Assembly (NCBI GenBank): GCA_029448655.1
Contig: JACCLO010000015.1
Span: forward strand, 186,001 to 250,000
Direction: 5' to 3'
DNA length: 64,000 bases
Source of the DNA: Wolfiporia cocos
Taxonomy: Eukaryota > Basidiomycota > Agaricomycetes > Polyporales > Phaeolaceae
Below the pieces are notes generated by a model. That model saw only the letters and a list, made by a program, of their open reading frames with translations. It did no database searches and was not told the origin of the DNA. Positions within the stretch are counted from its first letter, which is position 1. Each line of letters begins with the position of its first letter. Made by a program: the position numbers and the translations under genes. Below, in pieces: positions 1 through 11,715 of this stretch.

Positions 1-125
1 CACGTTTCCTTACATATTAGGTCAACGCGAACTTACGCCAGCACGCGATGGACAGATATGGCAAGTGCTGCTACTCGGTGGCTGCTGTACTGTAACGGGA
101 TAGGTACACTACCAGCTGCACATCT
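1..125 (-). repeat. Inverted copy of the sequence flanking the Tnp2 gene
   Basis: The reverse complement of roughly the first 120 bases matches the + strand at about 53,156-53,275, just beyond the Tnp2 transposase stop. Shared blocks include GCAGCTGGTAGTGTACC, CAGCCACCGAGTAGCAGCA and CGCGTTGACC. The match runs off the left edge of the window. It may be a subterminal piece of a CACTA-type element or an independent repeat; its ends are not defined here. Confidence 0.6.
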
Positions 126-267
126 GTGCCACTCCTCCTTCACATCGAACTTTGCTTGCATATCCTGTATCTGAGTATACTTGAGTACTCAGGTTGAGTT
201 GATACGCTCCGCAGCAAGCGTTCGAAGTTAGCGTAGTAGCGGTCAGAGCTCCTTCCGCAAGAGGGAT

Positions 268-793
268 CTAGTTTACAGCCGTACCCCAACTCATCGAACG
301 ATGGTCACGTACACAAATACGCTCCCTTGACATGGCATCGTAGTTGCGTTCGAGCTTTTCCTGAACCTCAAGCACAACCGTCTTGTCTTTCTCAAGCATA
401 CCAGCGAGGTGAGCCGCGTTGCGTCGCAGCTGTGTTGCCATCTCTGCAAGCTGCGTGGAGAGAATCTCTTCTTGAATGGCTGCAGAGTCTTGCTTGAACG
501 CTGGCGCGCCGGAGCTAATATCGGGTGACACGGCGGGAGACGTAGGTATGTTGGGGGGCAAAGGGATGGCGCTCTGATTCTACTGAGATGCTGTATCTGT
601 ATCGGGTGGACAGGAGTAGGTCTTGAGTGGCAGCAGACGTAATGGCATCAGAGAAGATCGGATCTTCTGCTGGCCTTCCAGGCTGGGCAGGTATAGGGCT
701 TTCAGAGATAGTGACGATCGGTTTTGGCGATAATGATACATGCAAGGGGAGCATGTGAAGAAGTGGTGAGGATCCTTTGGAAGCAGGTTTCAC
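268..793 (-). pseudogene. USE1-like SNARE fragment, truncated before the membrane anchor
   Basis: The longest readable part is 97 residues on the minus strand (561 to 268). It has the helical pattern of the fungal USE1 family of ER-Golgi vesicle-transport SNAREs: a QEEIL...QLAEMATQLRRN segment, then a long charged helix ending in SRERICVRDHRS and SWGT. In family members from memory, this motif precedes a C-terminal transmembrane anchor. Here the frame stops three residues after SWGT and no hydrophobic segment follows. Another minus-strand stretch (793-515) is proline- and serine-rich, like the linker of such proteins, and could be an upstream exon. I see no convincing N-terminal half. I infer a broken 3' fragment. 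The family assignment is from recall of motif spacing and needs a profile search. Confidence 0.45.
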
Positions 794-1224
794 ACACTGC
801 AGAGTTGTTTAGCATGACAATGAATCTATATTCAATGGTTTTCGGAATGCTTGCAACGCTGCACACACTATAGATAGGCAGTTAGTGCCCTGCGCACGAC
901 TAGGACACGATCACATGACGTTGCGCGGGGCGCGTCTGGCGCGCCTGTGGCTGAGCTTCCTGGTATGGCGCTCCAAACTTCCAACGCGATCCCGAGCGAT
1001 CCGCTTGGCGGATGTTGACGGTATTGGTACGCATTGGGTTGCCTAATCATAAGTAATGCCGATAGTTCTCCCATTGCGTGTAAAACACAAGGGACCCGCT
1101 AGACTGTGTTTGCAAAGCTCGCCATGACTGGACAAGCACCTGTATGCTATAACAGTAGCACATACTCGCGATTTCAATTGATGTACAAGCCAGTCATAAC
1201 CAGTAATGAGTTATTTAGTCTATT
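794..1224. other. Intergenic stretch between SNARE fragment and Plavaka gene
   Basis: A 68-residue minus-strand reading frame (1074-868) has no recognisable family. Part of this stretch probably belongs to the 3' non-coding end of the Plavaka element. The block ACGATCACATG near 907 recurs inverted near 5,465 on the other side of the transposase gene. That could be remnant terminal inverted repeats, but I could not place the element ends. Confidence 0.3.
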
Positions 1225-4200
1225 CTAACATGACTTGGCTACTGATACGAGAGATTGTAGACGTAAAAACATGTCAGCATCTATGATATCAACTATCAAG
1301 AACTCATCGCTGTGTTCATAATCAGGGACCACAAATGCGCCTCGGATAATTGAATGAAGAGGTACTATCTCGTACTGTGTGCGTGGATTGAGCTTCAGGC
1401 GATAAAACCCGAGGTCACGGTCCTTTGAACGCTCGACTCCTGTTTTTCCATCCATAGGCATTATCAGTGCCAAAGGATATAATATATCCTTCGCAATAGC
1501 TGTGAGCCATATATGAGGCATGTGTTTATAAAAGAATAATTGAAGGCTACCATTTGGTGTACTGCTGTCAATCACATTCTTCACCAGGTATGTGAAGACA
1601 AATATCAATTGCGCAAATATCGGCCGCTCCGTGGTTTTGAGAAGCACATAGTCGTACCGCGGCTTTCCATGGAAATCTGGATTGCATCGTAGAAGATCTG
1701 TAGCTGTCCTCCACGTTTCATAAGACTCATAGTTGACTTTTAGAAGTCGATATTCCGTGACCTGTGTATGTGTGGCATGAGTATTGCTAAATGAATGGAT
1801 ATACAACATACCATATCAGTAGGTAAGACTTTGACCGGATAATTCGCAAACCTGAGCCCTTGAGCTGCCAGGAAACTTCCCAAGAAGCTTCCGAGGTGCT
1901 TGTGGAAATTAGAAAATGCGGCGTGAGCGTTAGGAATGTCTCGAAGTGCAGAAATCTCGACAGGTTTCTCCGCAGCGCCCAGATGGATATGTGCTGATCC
2001 GAATGAAATATTGTCGTTGTCAATATCTTCTTGGATAGGTCCATTCTTCATATAATCGATATATGCATCGTAATCGTCAATCCTTGAGCGTATAAGAGAT
2101 GCGACTTGATGATTATGGCTTCGAGTGAGAATCTGTGAAACAGAGAATATGTGGAGATGTTGCAGAGGAGCGGCGAAGTTCATACTTGATCAGCAATGTC
2201 CTTGTAGTTTGTTTGTTGATATGCCTTCTTTAGTGAACGATGCATCTTCTCATTAGGCTTCGTATTGTAGTTTCGAGTAACGCCTTTTTCCTTGATGTCT
2301 TGAAACGCATGCTGATGTGAATGCGCTTTGGGGAAATTCCAGTTCTTGCTACCTCCCATCTTGCTTGAGTACTCCTAGCAATGCCTTTGTGTAAGATGCT
2401 TATTCAGAGAATGGTCCACTTACCTTGATAAGTTTTGAGAAATGCAACAGCTCCTCTTGGCCCTCTGCCAGTCGTCTTGAGGTGTGAGCCTCAAATGACA
2501 AGTACATATCGAGTACAAGATAGCTACGCAAGCAGCGCAGAAGTAGATACTCAGCAGATCCAGACCTCGTGCTGAGGATATTATGGGTGGCAAATATAGC
2601 AAGCTATGTCAAGTAATTGGCAAGTGTTAAATGCTGAGATCAGGGGGTGCACACCTTTGACATATCCTCGAGCTTTCTGCCATCTGTGAAGTTGATGCCC
2701 ATGATATTGTCAAAATGGTTAAAGCCTCGCCATCGTGGGATTTTTGACGCCCTAATCACACATGAATAAGGAATATTTGAGACACCACATGCAGACTTAC
2801 TGATCATCAACCATAATTGCTGCATCCCGTCCAATATTATTGACATGAGCTTTTATTTCTGGCCAAAGATGGTCACCAAATAGCCCGAGATGATATGCAT
2901 GTAGCCTGTCAAATGACAGAGCTTTGTGTACATCTGTATTGGCAATCTTCCAAAATGAATTCTGACTAGGGAATCAGAGCATTGTTATTCAACAGAAAAA
3001 TAGGATTGTGACCTGAATAGAACGAAGTCCATGTCTCTTCAAAACTGCCTCTTGCTCAGCCTTGGTTGGTAGTGCCTTAGCAGTTTTTAAAAGCTTTGCA
3101 GAGTCAACCGATGTCCTAAGTGGGTGTTCCACACTAACATCAGCAAGCTGTGAGGAAGGTACTAAACATATTGGACAAGGGCATAGTCCATTTGCTCCAC
3201 GGATCAGAGCCATAAAGCACCTAGAGTTGAGATGAGATTCTGGCAAAGCAGGGTCAATCAAAACCTACTGCTCCTCATAATCCGCGGACAGGATCAAAAT
3301 AAATATCCATATCCATCGCAAAATTTCATCAGCACATTTGACATGGTATCCAGTTCGTGAATGTTGTGCAACATTATTCATGAATGGCAAGAATCCCTTG
3401 TGCCAGACAACTCGTTTGAAGTCTGCAAATGAAGTCTTTCCATCTTCTGCAGAATCATTGTCTACCTAGAAATATTATGAGGATGACTGCATCAACTATG
3501 AGATTTAACGCACAATTGGTAGCCAGCCAACGACACATCCACCCCCAACACCCTCGCTATTTCGGATTTCGGCTGGAAGATGGGCCACTCGAGCAATAAC
3601 TGGATAGCCCTTCTGGGTTCCAAATGACGACAGTCGAGTCTTGTCTGCATAAATAATGATGCCAAATGCAGTTGCTCCCGGAGGAAGCTTAGACTGGAGC
3701 AAATTTAGAGTGTCATATAGATGCAAGAAACAATACACACCTGGACTTCCCATAGCCTATCCCCAGTCCATGGCTCATGAATAAATCTTTCCCAGTCAGA
3801 ACCTGTGTATCGGTAAAGTCTGGTTGGATTCCAATGCCAATGCTGGGACAGGGTAGGGTTCTTTAACAAATCCAGAACCCACTCCCAAACATCCCGTCCA
3901 TAGACGTCGAATTCTCGAGTTTCATTCTTGTAAGGTACAGTAATAGTGTGTTTCTCAAACTGTTGAAAGGATAAGACTCAGTATTGAAGACATTTTAACA
4001 TAGCCTTACAGGAGTCAATTGATTTGATGCCGCATCCCAGACATCACGGAGTTGTGCTTCACTGGTGAGCGAAAATCTCATGCTTCCTGTAGCAACTGCA
4101 TTAATCAGCTTTATGAGTGAATCAATTTGGTCGCGCTTGAGAGAAGATTTGAGTGCAATTTCTGCAAACTCAAAGTCTGCACGGGTTTGGAATGGCTCCC

Positions 4201-5316
4201 AGGGTGATTTTGACATTGGTGGACTGGGAGCCTCATTGTCTTCCTGCCCATACTCTTCGAAAGGCTGAACGCGCCGTGGAATGTAGCTGCTTGGGTGGTA
4301 TTCAGTCATGATATCATCCTTAGTGGGGGACCATATTTTAGATGGTGACGAATGCTCTGCACGAAAGAATGAGTCTTAACGCACAACTCCAGTATGCTTA
4401 TGTTAACTTTTCCGGTGCGCGTTCCACGTTGTCGCACTCATGCGTTCATCAATTCGCAATGAAAAAATTCCAAAACATTGAGTACAAACGGCTAAGGTGC
4501 GTACATGTCTTTTTCCGCATAAATACTAGACTACTCCCTACGCACGAACCACCGCCATTACAGCAATTGTGCCAGGCACCCCCGATTGTGTCCCGAAAAA
4601 AGCAGCTAGTACAAGGGGTCGTGTAGAAGTAGCGCGCGCGGCACTGTTGGTTTCGGGACGCAATCGGGGGTGCCTGGCACAATTGCTGTAATGGCGGTGG
4701 TTCGTGCGTAGGGAGTAGTCTAGTATTTATGCGGAAAAAGACATGTACGCACCTTAGCCGTTTGTACTCAACGTACTGGAATTTGTTCATTGCGAATTGA
4801 TGAGCGCATGAGTGCGACAACGTGGAACGCGCACCGGAAAAGTCAAAAACTAAGTGGTTCACCTTGCATCGTGGTATCTCTGTTGCTCCATCCTAAAGAA
4901 TCTTCGACCACTGGTGTCCCAGTGTCTGCTGGAAAGTTGTATAGCACAAGGGTCATCTTCTAATCAATATTGAATGCAGAAAATACAACTCACCTCCAGT
5001 TTTAACACCAAGGTACGTTGGAGGGGGTGCTACAGCACGAGGGGGACGCTTCGGACCTGATTAGACATTCGAAACGCTAGTAGTGAATGGGCATTTACGA
5101 TAATTGTCGGATAGGCGTACCTTTACTTATTGGTGGATCGTCCCCTGAGTCATCCGTAAGCTGAGCGTACTCCTCCCGTATTCTGGCGTCCATTCTGCAT
5201 TTTTTCATATGGCTACCCCGACCCTTAGTCTTGAATACACCATTGCAGATTTCGCAAGTGAATACGCCATAGGATATGCCTAATACCAGCTGGCTGCCCT
5301 CAGGTTTGTCAGGCAT
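1225..5316 (-). CDS. Plavaka-family transposase (KDZ/CACTA-like DNA transposon), many exons
   Basis: The gene reads from 5316 to a stop at 1225 through roughly fifteen exons. The first exon (5316-5095) holds a C2HC zinc-finger-like motif, CEIC followed by H and C. Middle exons carry the hallmark core of Plavaka transposases: FGIIIYADKTRLSSFGTQKG, ARVAHLPAEIRN, GWLPIV, ILSADYEEQ and LIRGANGLCPCPIC. Later exons encode SFDRLHAYHLGLFG and the C-terminal block ending in SLVSVAKSC. Splice joins I tested by hand keep the frame, for example GTAGGT near 3,267 and a TCAG acceptor near 2,958. I saw no nonsense codon that an intron does not explain. The product would cut and paste its own element in the nucleus. 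A foldback MITE sits in the intron at about 4,310-4,865. Terminal repeats and TSD were not found, so mobility is unproven. Confidence 0.8.
4406..4843. mobile_element. Foldback MITE, 193-bp arms, inside a Plavaka intron
   Basis: The left arm (4406-4598) and right arm (4651-4843) are near-identical reverse complements, each 193 bp, around a 52-bp spacer. The ends read ACTTTTCCGGTGCGCG and its complement. There is no coding content beyond mirrored short frames. It lies between two transposase exons, so splicing can remove it. No clear TSD was found. Because the arms are nearly the whole element, a transcript would form a long hairpin. Confidence 0.85.
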
Positions 5317-5690
5317 AGTAACGAACGAGACAAGTAACGAGACAGTTAACGAGACAGTCGAGCTCGAGTCTCCAAAAAAAATGCAGTAGCACAGTATGGC
5401 GCCGCGCGTGATCGCGATCGCGATCGTGTACCTGTCGCGATCGTATCACCATCGCGTTGTAACCATGTGATCGTTCACCAAGTAATATTGCCAATTGATA
5501 AGCTCAGATTGGAATCTCCCACGTGGTACTCGCGATTGGAATAGTATTAATCTTATTATCGTTACTTTACAATCAGCGCTAACCCATTATAGCTGCGTTG
5601 CAACCCCGGTTGCAACCGGCCCGCGTTGTAACGCTCCACGGATTTTTCCGACACACGTCTCCAGCAATAGCGGCCACTCCTCGGCATCCT
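5317..5690. other. Short-repeat region upstream of the Plavaka gene
   Basis: Contains three close copies of TAACGAGACA near 5,325-5,355 and a GCGATCGCGATCGCGATCG run near 5,413. On the minus strand this is the upstream, promoter-side end of the transposase gene. No further gene was seen. Confidence 0.4.
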
Positions 5691-7170
5691 CTGAATCTTC
5701 AGGTTCGCTCACCGGCTTCCCGGAGGAGGACCTACGCTCGGCGGGGCGCAACAACCCAGGCTACTTCCCCGCGAGGCTCGGGCCAGACCCTCGAGCGCGG
5801 CCGGTACTGCATCGTCCGGAAGCTCGGATGGGGGCAGTACTTGAGTGTCTGGCTCGCGCGCGACAGGGAGTACGCACACATTTAAATTCTGCGCGGCGGC
5901 TGTCCATCATAGTCTCACGCTGCCGCAGGGAGGACTGATTCGTTGCGCTCAAAATCCTCACCTGCGAAGCGACCAAAGCGCTTTCTGGAGGAGAGACAGA
6001 ACAGCGATCCGACGAGCTCGCGCTGCTACAGAGGATCGCGGACGCGGAGCCGTCGCATCCCGGGTTCCGACATAACATTGCCTACTACGGCTCGTTTGCG
6101 TTCGCGGGGCCGCGCGGCGCACACCGCTGTGTGGTCACGGAGGCTCTGGGATACAGCCTCGACTACACATACGCAAGCTGACAGATGACGGAGACCGTCG
6201 TGTCCGGCCGAGCATCGTCAAGCGCGTCGTGAAGCAGGTTCTTCGGGGACTCCAGTACCTGCACGACGTCTGCGGCATCATACACACAGGCACGCTCCCC
6301 TTCTCTCGCGCGCAGCGCTGAACACTTGACACACAGCCAGGGGTCTAGATATCAAGCACGACAACATCCTCTTTCGCCCCGTCGGTCGCCTACGACTGCG
6401 GGACGGAGGCCTGTCCGCCGGTCGTGCCGGTCGCGTCCCAGGCGCTGCCGCTCTCCGCGGCGCCGGCGGTCCGCGAGGACGAGCTCGAGGCCGTGCTGGC
6501 CGACGTGGGGCACTGTGAGTATCTCTGACCGTCGGTGCCCGGCGCGCGTGTGCGAGGCGCTCACCGCGGGCCTCACAGCGCATTGGCGGCACCGCCACTT
6601 CCAGGAAGTGATACAGCCTGCGGCGCTGCGTTCGCCGGAGGTCATCCTCGGGTACGCGTGGGACACGCCCGCGGACATATGGGGCGTCGGGTGCATCGTG
6701 CGTTCAGGATAGTTCGTTCTGCTTGCGACGTCTGACGGGCGTGAGACAGGTGACCGAGCTGCTGGTCGGGTTCTGGCTGTTCGAGGCGAGCGCGCAGAGC
6801 GGGTGGGGAGTCGAGGAGGATCACCTCGCCCGCATGACCGAGGCGCTCGACGCTCCGTTCGACGTCGGCTTCCTGGACAAATGCGCGCACAAGAGCAAAT
6901 TCTTCAACGCTGACGGTGCGCAGAATCGTCGCTGCGCATGTTTCTCACTGGTTGTGACCGTTTGAGCTTGGACTTGCAGGTAGCTTTGCGCACTTCACAC
7001 AGCACGACGAGCCGACGTGGCAGATCCGCAGGCTGCTCGAGTCGTTCTCCTTGCTCCAGGACGCGGCGGAGGTCGACGCGGCAGAGCGGTTCATTCTGAG
7101 GTACCTGCGCTTGGTTCCGGAGGAGCGTGCGACGGCGGGAGAGCTGGCTGACGACTCGTGGCTAGCGTGA
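5690..7170 (+). pseudogene. SRPK-type serine/threonine protein kinase, decayed
   Basis: Kinase blocks appear in order but in changing frames: a glycine loop KLGWGQYLSVWLARD near 5,820; LKILTCEATKAL near 5,950; VKQVLRGLQYLHDVCGIIHT near 6,230; the catalytic-loop DIKHDNILF near 6,350; and PAALRSPEVILGYAWDTPADIW near 6,620. Family C-terminal sequence continues to a stop at 7168-7170. The LHDVCGIIHT...KHDNILF and SPEVILG...WDTPADIW pattern is typical of fungal SRPK-like kinases, which phosphorylate RS-type splicing factors. Lesions include a frame change near 5,785, no workable splice before LKILT, and a stop with frame change near 6,176 (TYAS then TGA). An unusual gene with many introns is a weaker alternative. 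Confidence 0.7.
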
Positions 7171-7712
7171 GCTCGGGCACAATGCACCCGTGTCTGCCGT
7201 TCGTATCCATGCTGTCCGTCCTGGCGTACCTGATGAGCGTGGTCCTCAAAATATTTAAATGATCCCAAGGAAGAGTCGCGCGTATGACATGGGTATGCTG
7301 CCTTTGGGGACTATTGGCTGGGTGCAGCTGTACGAACACCTAGATGCCGCTGAGGGGACGGCATTCAGAGAACATGTCCAACGCAAGTCCCTACGTGCCG
7401 TGGCTGTGTGTCTCGAAAGCCAGCATATATACAACATAACCCAGCGCATCCTGGCCCAGCAGCACTTATCAAATGGGATCGACCTACCTCTGGCTGATTC
7501 ATATACAAACGACAGACAGCACATACTATCATACACTAACACAGTGTCCTAGGTCCAAGGCTATCAAGATATAGGGTAGGAGCATGAGACAACTCAGTGT
7601 GGACAGCTTTGTTGGCAAACGGTCTGATCATGAGGTCCCACGTAGCCAGGGCTCCAGCTGTCAATTGACGTGGTATAGCAGTGATCGACCGGACTTGGTC
7701 TAGTACATAGGG
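7171..7712. other. Stretch with no confident gene
   Basis: A plus-strand frame of 97 codons (7259-7552) has no recognisable domain, and overlapping minus frames are no better. I see no repeat ends here, and treat it as the 3' flank of the kinase pseudogene. Confidence 0.3.
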
Positions 7713-7720
7713 CTGACATG

Positions 7721-8722
7721 TAGTGTTGCAAGGTCCGGTCCCAAGGACCGCTAAAGACCAAGGACAGGACCAGGACCGGACCGATTAGGACCGAGTCAGC
7801 GGTCCGGTCCAGTCCCGGTCCTAACGCGGTCCTGGTCCTGGTCCTAACGAGTTGTCAATTTATACAGGACCGGTTGGGACCGGTCTGGACCAGTCCCGGA
7901 CCGGTCCCAAAAGTTAGTATAGAATAGTGCTTCGACTCCAAGATTGTGAACCATGGTGCACTGATTTAAACATAAAATCAAATACCTAAGACTCCAGTGA
8001 GTGATCTAAGATGATCTGCGTCATGTATGTACCACTAACTAAGCATCGCAAAACCTGACAATAATAGTTTTCACCAGTAAAGCTTCTAATATTAATGATA
8101 CAATGAAGCACTGCTATTCTATTGGACAGTGCTTAACACATGCAGTCTGCCCTCATGTTATCACTAATGTTGTTGACTTGCACACAGTTGTATATTATTC
8201 TGCCCAGTAGCTTTGACACTTGCACATTGAAATAGATATATATGCAGTTCAATCTCATGCAGTCACTGGCTTCCAACCACTTAGTGGTCACTATTACTAC
8301 TCATTGTGTCATACAAGAATGAGACAATAAAATGTCATCAGGTTTAACCTGAGATGTGCAGTCACCACAGTGGCATATATAAATATATACCAGCTTCAGT
8401 GTACCAACCATACTGGCAAAACTCAACAATCAGTGCATCATAGTCAATTTGCGAGCTGTACTAAGTATGTTTTGATACATGTTGAGCAATAAATGCCCTT
8501 TCATTGCATTTTCTTACAAATAAAATCTAGTCAAGTGAATGACCATTCAATCGGTCCTGGACCGGTTCAGACCGGTCCTGGGACCGGTATAGGACCGCAG
8601 TCCTGCTTGGGACCGGTCTCAGTCCGGTCTCTCGTTGCCCACACCGGTCCGGTCCTGGTCCTGGTCCTCGGTCCTGCCCAAAACATGCAAAAGACCGGAC
8701 CGGACCGGACCTCACAACACTA
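7721..8722. mobile_element. Non-autonomous hAT-type element with GGACCG-rich ends
   Basis: The element is 1,002 bp and is flanked by identical 8-bp duplications CTGACATG (7713-7720 and 8723-8730). Its tips are TAGTGTTG and CAACACTA. An 8-bp TSD and a TAGTG-type tip fit the hAT superfamily. Both ends carry about 130-200 bp packed with GGACCGGTCC-like and TCCTGGTCC repeats, while the centre is AT-rich with no transposase. The repeats are likely subterminal transposase-binding sites, by analogy with hAT elements. Confidence 0.9.
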
Positions 8723-8730
8723 CTGACATG

Positions 8731-9341
8731 TCTGCCCATTTCAATCACAGGGCGCCGATCAACAAGAATGGCGTTGTGTGCACTGGCATCACGCACCGCC
8801 TGGTTTGTCGCCCGTGCGCAGGGTGTCGCCAGTGGTTGCCTGCCAATTAATCACTGCCGCTATGCCAGTGCCAGAGACCTACATATTGCAGTGTGCAGTG
8901 CTGAGATCACCAACCAAGCTATTCGAGAACCGCAATGATCAAGTTCTCGCTCGGTTGCAATGTCAATGTGCTGGTTTCTACTACAAGCGAGCCAAAGGGT
9001 GCGTGACATCCAAACGTTCACCCACCACCCACTCGTTGAGCGGTGGTGTAGTCCTAATAGTAGTCGTGCCACGCGTTTCGGCCGTCTACGCCACTTCTCG
9101 ACGCACGAGAGAGAGGGGGTCTCACGTCGCCACGTCCCGACTCACTAGAATTAGCTGAAGCAGCGAGTACTGTCAAGTACTCGCGTATCAGAGATTCCAT
9201 ACGTCTTCTCACTAGCGCAAGTTCGCAATTCAAGAAGTCGTTTCTGCACTAGACAAATGTCGAACTCGCAAGCTCGTAATGATTATATTACGGGCGCGAG
9301 AAAGCACAAATGTTAACATACAGACATGTGTGATCGCCACG
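8731..9341. other. Stretch with no confident gene
   Basis: Short frames on both strands (for example 8778-9158 on +) show no recognisable domains. The right part is the 3' flank of the first P450 gene. Confidence 0.3.
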
Positions 9342-11715
9342 CTAACCACTCTTGTATAGGCTGACCTTGAGAGGCATTCGAGGCTTGCTCTCCATGCCCA
9401 CAGTCGGGTACCACACAGTCCCAACATTCCACTGGATAGGCTTGTCTGACAGCTCGAAGGTGAACTTGGATACGAGCACCGAAAGGACGACCTCTGCAAC
9501 TTGATATGAGATACAGCTACCCAACCTGATATACTGCGGACGCACTCATTTCCATCTCTGAGAACTTGAATCCGCTGTTCCAGCAATTCCTGTGTCAGTG
9601 GCAGCATAGTAGAAACCTTCTGAATACGTACAGGCATGCGCGCTTTCCTCCCAGGAAGGTCATACTATTGAAATGTGCGTCATTGGCGTTCGCGACATAG
9701 GCCCGTCCAATATAAACTCACATGTTCGAGTAGACTCCCGGAATTGGTGCGTTTGAAACAGCTGTGGGAAGTGGAGACATCCACCGATGAGGCTTCCACA
9801 CAAGGGTGTCCTCTCCCCACAGGGACTTCTTGGCGTTGCATCCCAGGGTACCTATCACAACTTCCACTCCCTTTGGTACATGCAACTCCCGCATAACAGT
9901 ACCATCAAGTCCGACGACAGGTTCTCCCAGCGGAACTACAGCATCTTGGGTAGCCCTGTTGGAGTATACTGATAGTGAGCAACGTTCAAATTGCAGTCCA
10001 GAAATGCAAGACCGACTCTCTGCTGGACGACGTTGCTGTAGGATAACTAACGAACGGAATAGGTCAGCCTATGGCCATCTTCCGGCATTATATGGGAGCT
10101 CACAGTCGTACAGTCTCCCGGCAAACACCTTCCAGAAGGGGTAGCCTATTTAGTTCTTCGTAGGTCAGGCCTTCAGCCGCGCTGGAGGACAACAGCTCTT
10201 CGCGCAGCTGTTCTTGAACTTCAGGGTGGATAGCCAGCAGCTCCAGGGTGCGTGCAAGCGTGTTGGACGTCGTATCAGTTGCGCCGAAGATGAGCCCGCT
10301 AAAATTTACAATTCAGAGCAAGAATGTAGTAGAAATTTGGTTTCGACGCACACCATCTGAGCGATGACCTCGTTTTCCGGCAGCCTATCAGCGTCCGATG
10401 CCGCCATGTTCGCTTTCACTGTGCATAATGTGAATACAGGCCCTCACATAAAATGCATCGTCAAACCTACTCAACAGGCTCATGATATCATTTCCCGCGG
10501 CGATTTGCTCCATCACTTTCTTGTCGCCTTCGCGTATCACCGCTTACTTTGCTTCGTATATCTCGCGAGTTCGCGCGTCTATCGTGTCGACCATCTTCTT
10601 GACTGCCTGTACTCGCTTTGACGGTATCATGTCAACCACTGCTCTGCGGAACCATGCTGGTCCCAAGCTGGTGAAGAGGAGGGTAAACCGACGGAGGGCG
10701 CCGAGAGCTTGTACGCCGGGGCTGACAGATTGGTTTATTGCGTGCAGAGAACCCCAAGCACGGTCAATGATATGGCAACATGGAACACGTCAAGGAGACT
10801 CACAAGAGAGCCTTTAACACCTCCCCGAACTCGTCCGGGGCTCGTTCGGTGAGAGTATCCCAGCCCGCCTTGGCCGATAAGCTCGAGTGCTGCACGACCG
10901 CACCAGTCGAGCACATCCACCTCACACGTTCCCCCAGCCACTTCCGCAGCAATGCCGTCGCGGAGCTAAAGTTTACTCAGTAATTTCGACATAGGAACTA
11001 AGTGTGCCACGAATCACCTTGTAAACAATGTCGTAGCATAACGGCAACAGATGACGCATATATTTCGGAGAGAAAACAGGGGTGAGCATCTTCCGTTGCT
11101 TACGATGGTGTTCTCCTGCATAAATCATCAGTTATAGTTATGAATCCATATAGGGAGGTTTCGGGGTTGGCGTACCCACGGTAGAGCCCAAGGCACGGCC
11201 AAATAGTAAGTAATTCGTCCTGTCGGACGTCACGTCATTCCAGCACTTGGAGCATCGTCATTAGACGCACTCGACGAAGAGTTTAGACATTTCAAAAACT
11301 CTATCTTCTTTGATGAGGATGTTGTGCAGAGCCGTGGGGTCCGAGATGTACAGTATTAGTTTCTGTACGTAAACCCACGTTAGCGTTCGGAGTGAATAAC
11401 TGCATCGATGCCAATCACCTTGAATGGCCCACATAGCCTGACTACAGGCCCATAATCGAGGGCCACCTCACGCTGAAAGGATGCGCTCTCGCGAGAAAAT
11501 AATCTGATGATGTTTCCTGGCGCAATAAAGAAGTGTGAGCACATACCATCCAAGGTAAACTGTGGCGTACCTGTCAAGAATGATCCAGATGGAAGTCCCG
11601 AGATGTTGTTGAGCGGTGTGAGCCTCCGGTAAGATTCCATGAGATGCCACGCGACGGGCAGCAGTACTAGCAGTGCAGATAGCACGTAATAATCCATGGA
11701 TAGTATGAGGGCCAT
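9342..11715 (-). pseudogene. Cytochrome P450 monooxygenase, tandem copy 1, disabled
   Basis: This reads as a membrane-anchored fungal P450. The start near 11,715 encodes a hydrophobic N-terminal anchor (YYVLSALLVLLPVAW). Downstream are the I-helix FGATDTTSNTLAR (about 10,290), the ExxR motif CRETVR (about 10,100), PHRW in the PERF position (about 9,790), and heme-binding FLGGKRAC that splices to LGFKFSEMEMS (about 9,650-9,560). The stop is at 9342. Two lesions break it against its neighbour copy. One is about 11 nt missing after GGLGYS near 10,850. The other is an in-frame TAA at 10,544-10,546 where copy 2 has a lysine codon. Such enzymes oxidise hydrophobic substrates at the ER; the substrate is unknown. 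Confidence 0.82.

Noticed and set aside
4342..4862. Mirrored open reading frames of 94 and 137 codons
   Set aside because: They are the two arms of the foldback element read on opposite strands and have no independent coding signal.
5400..5450. GATC-rich block as a replication origin or operator
   Set aside because: GCGATCGCGATCG is a short simple repeat. Nothing else marks an origin, and such motifs have no known role in this kind of nuclear DNA.
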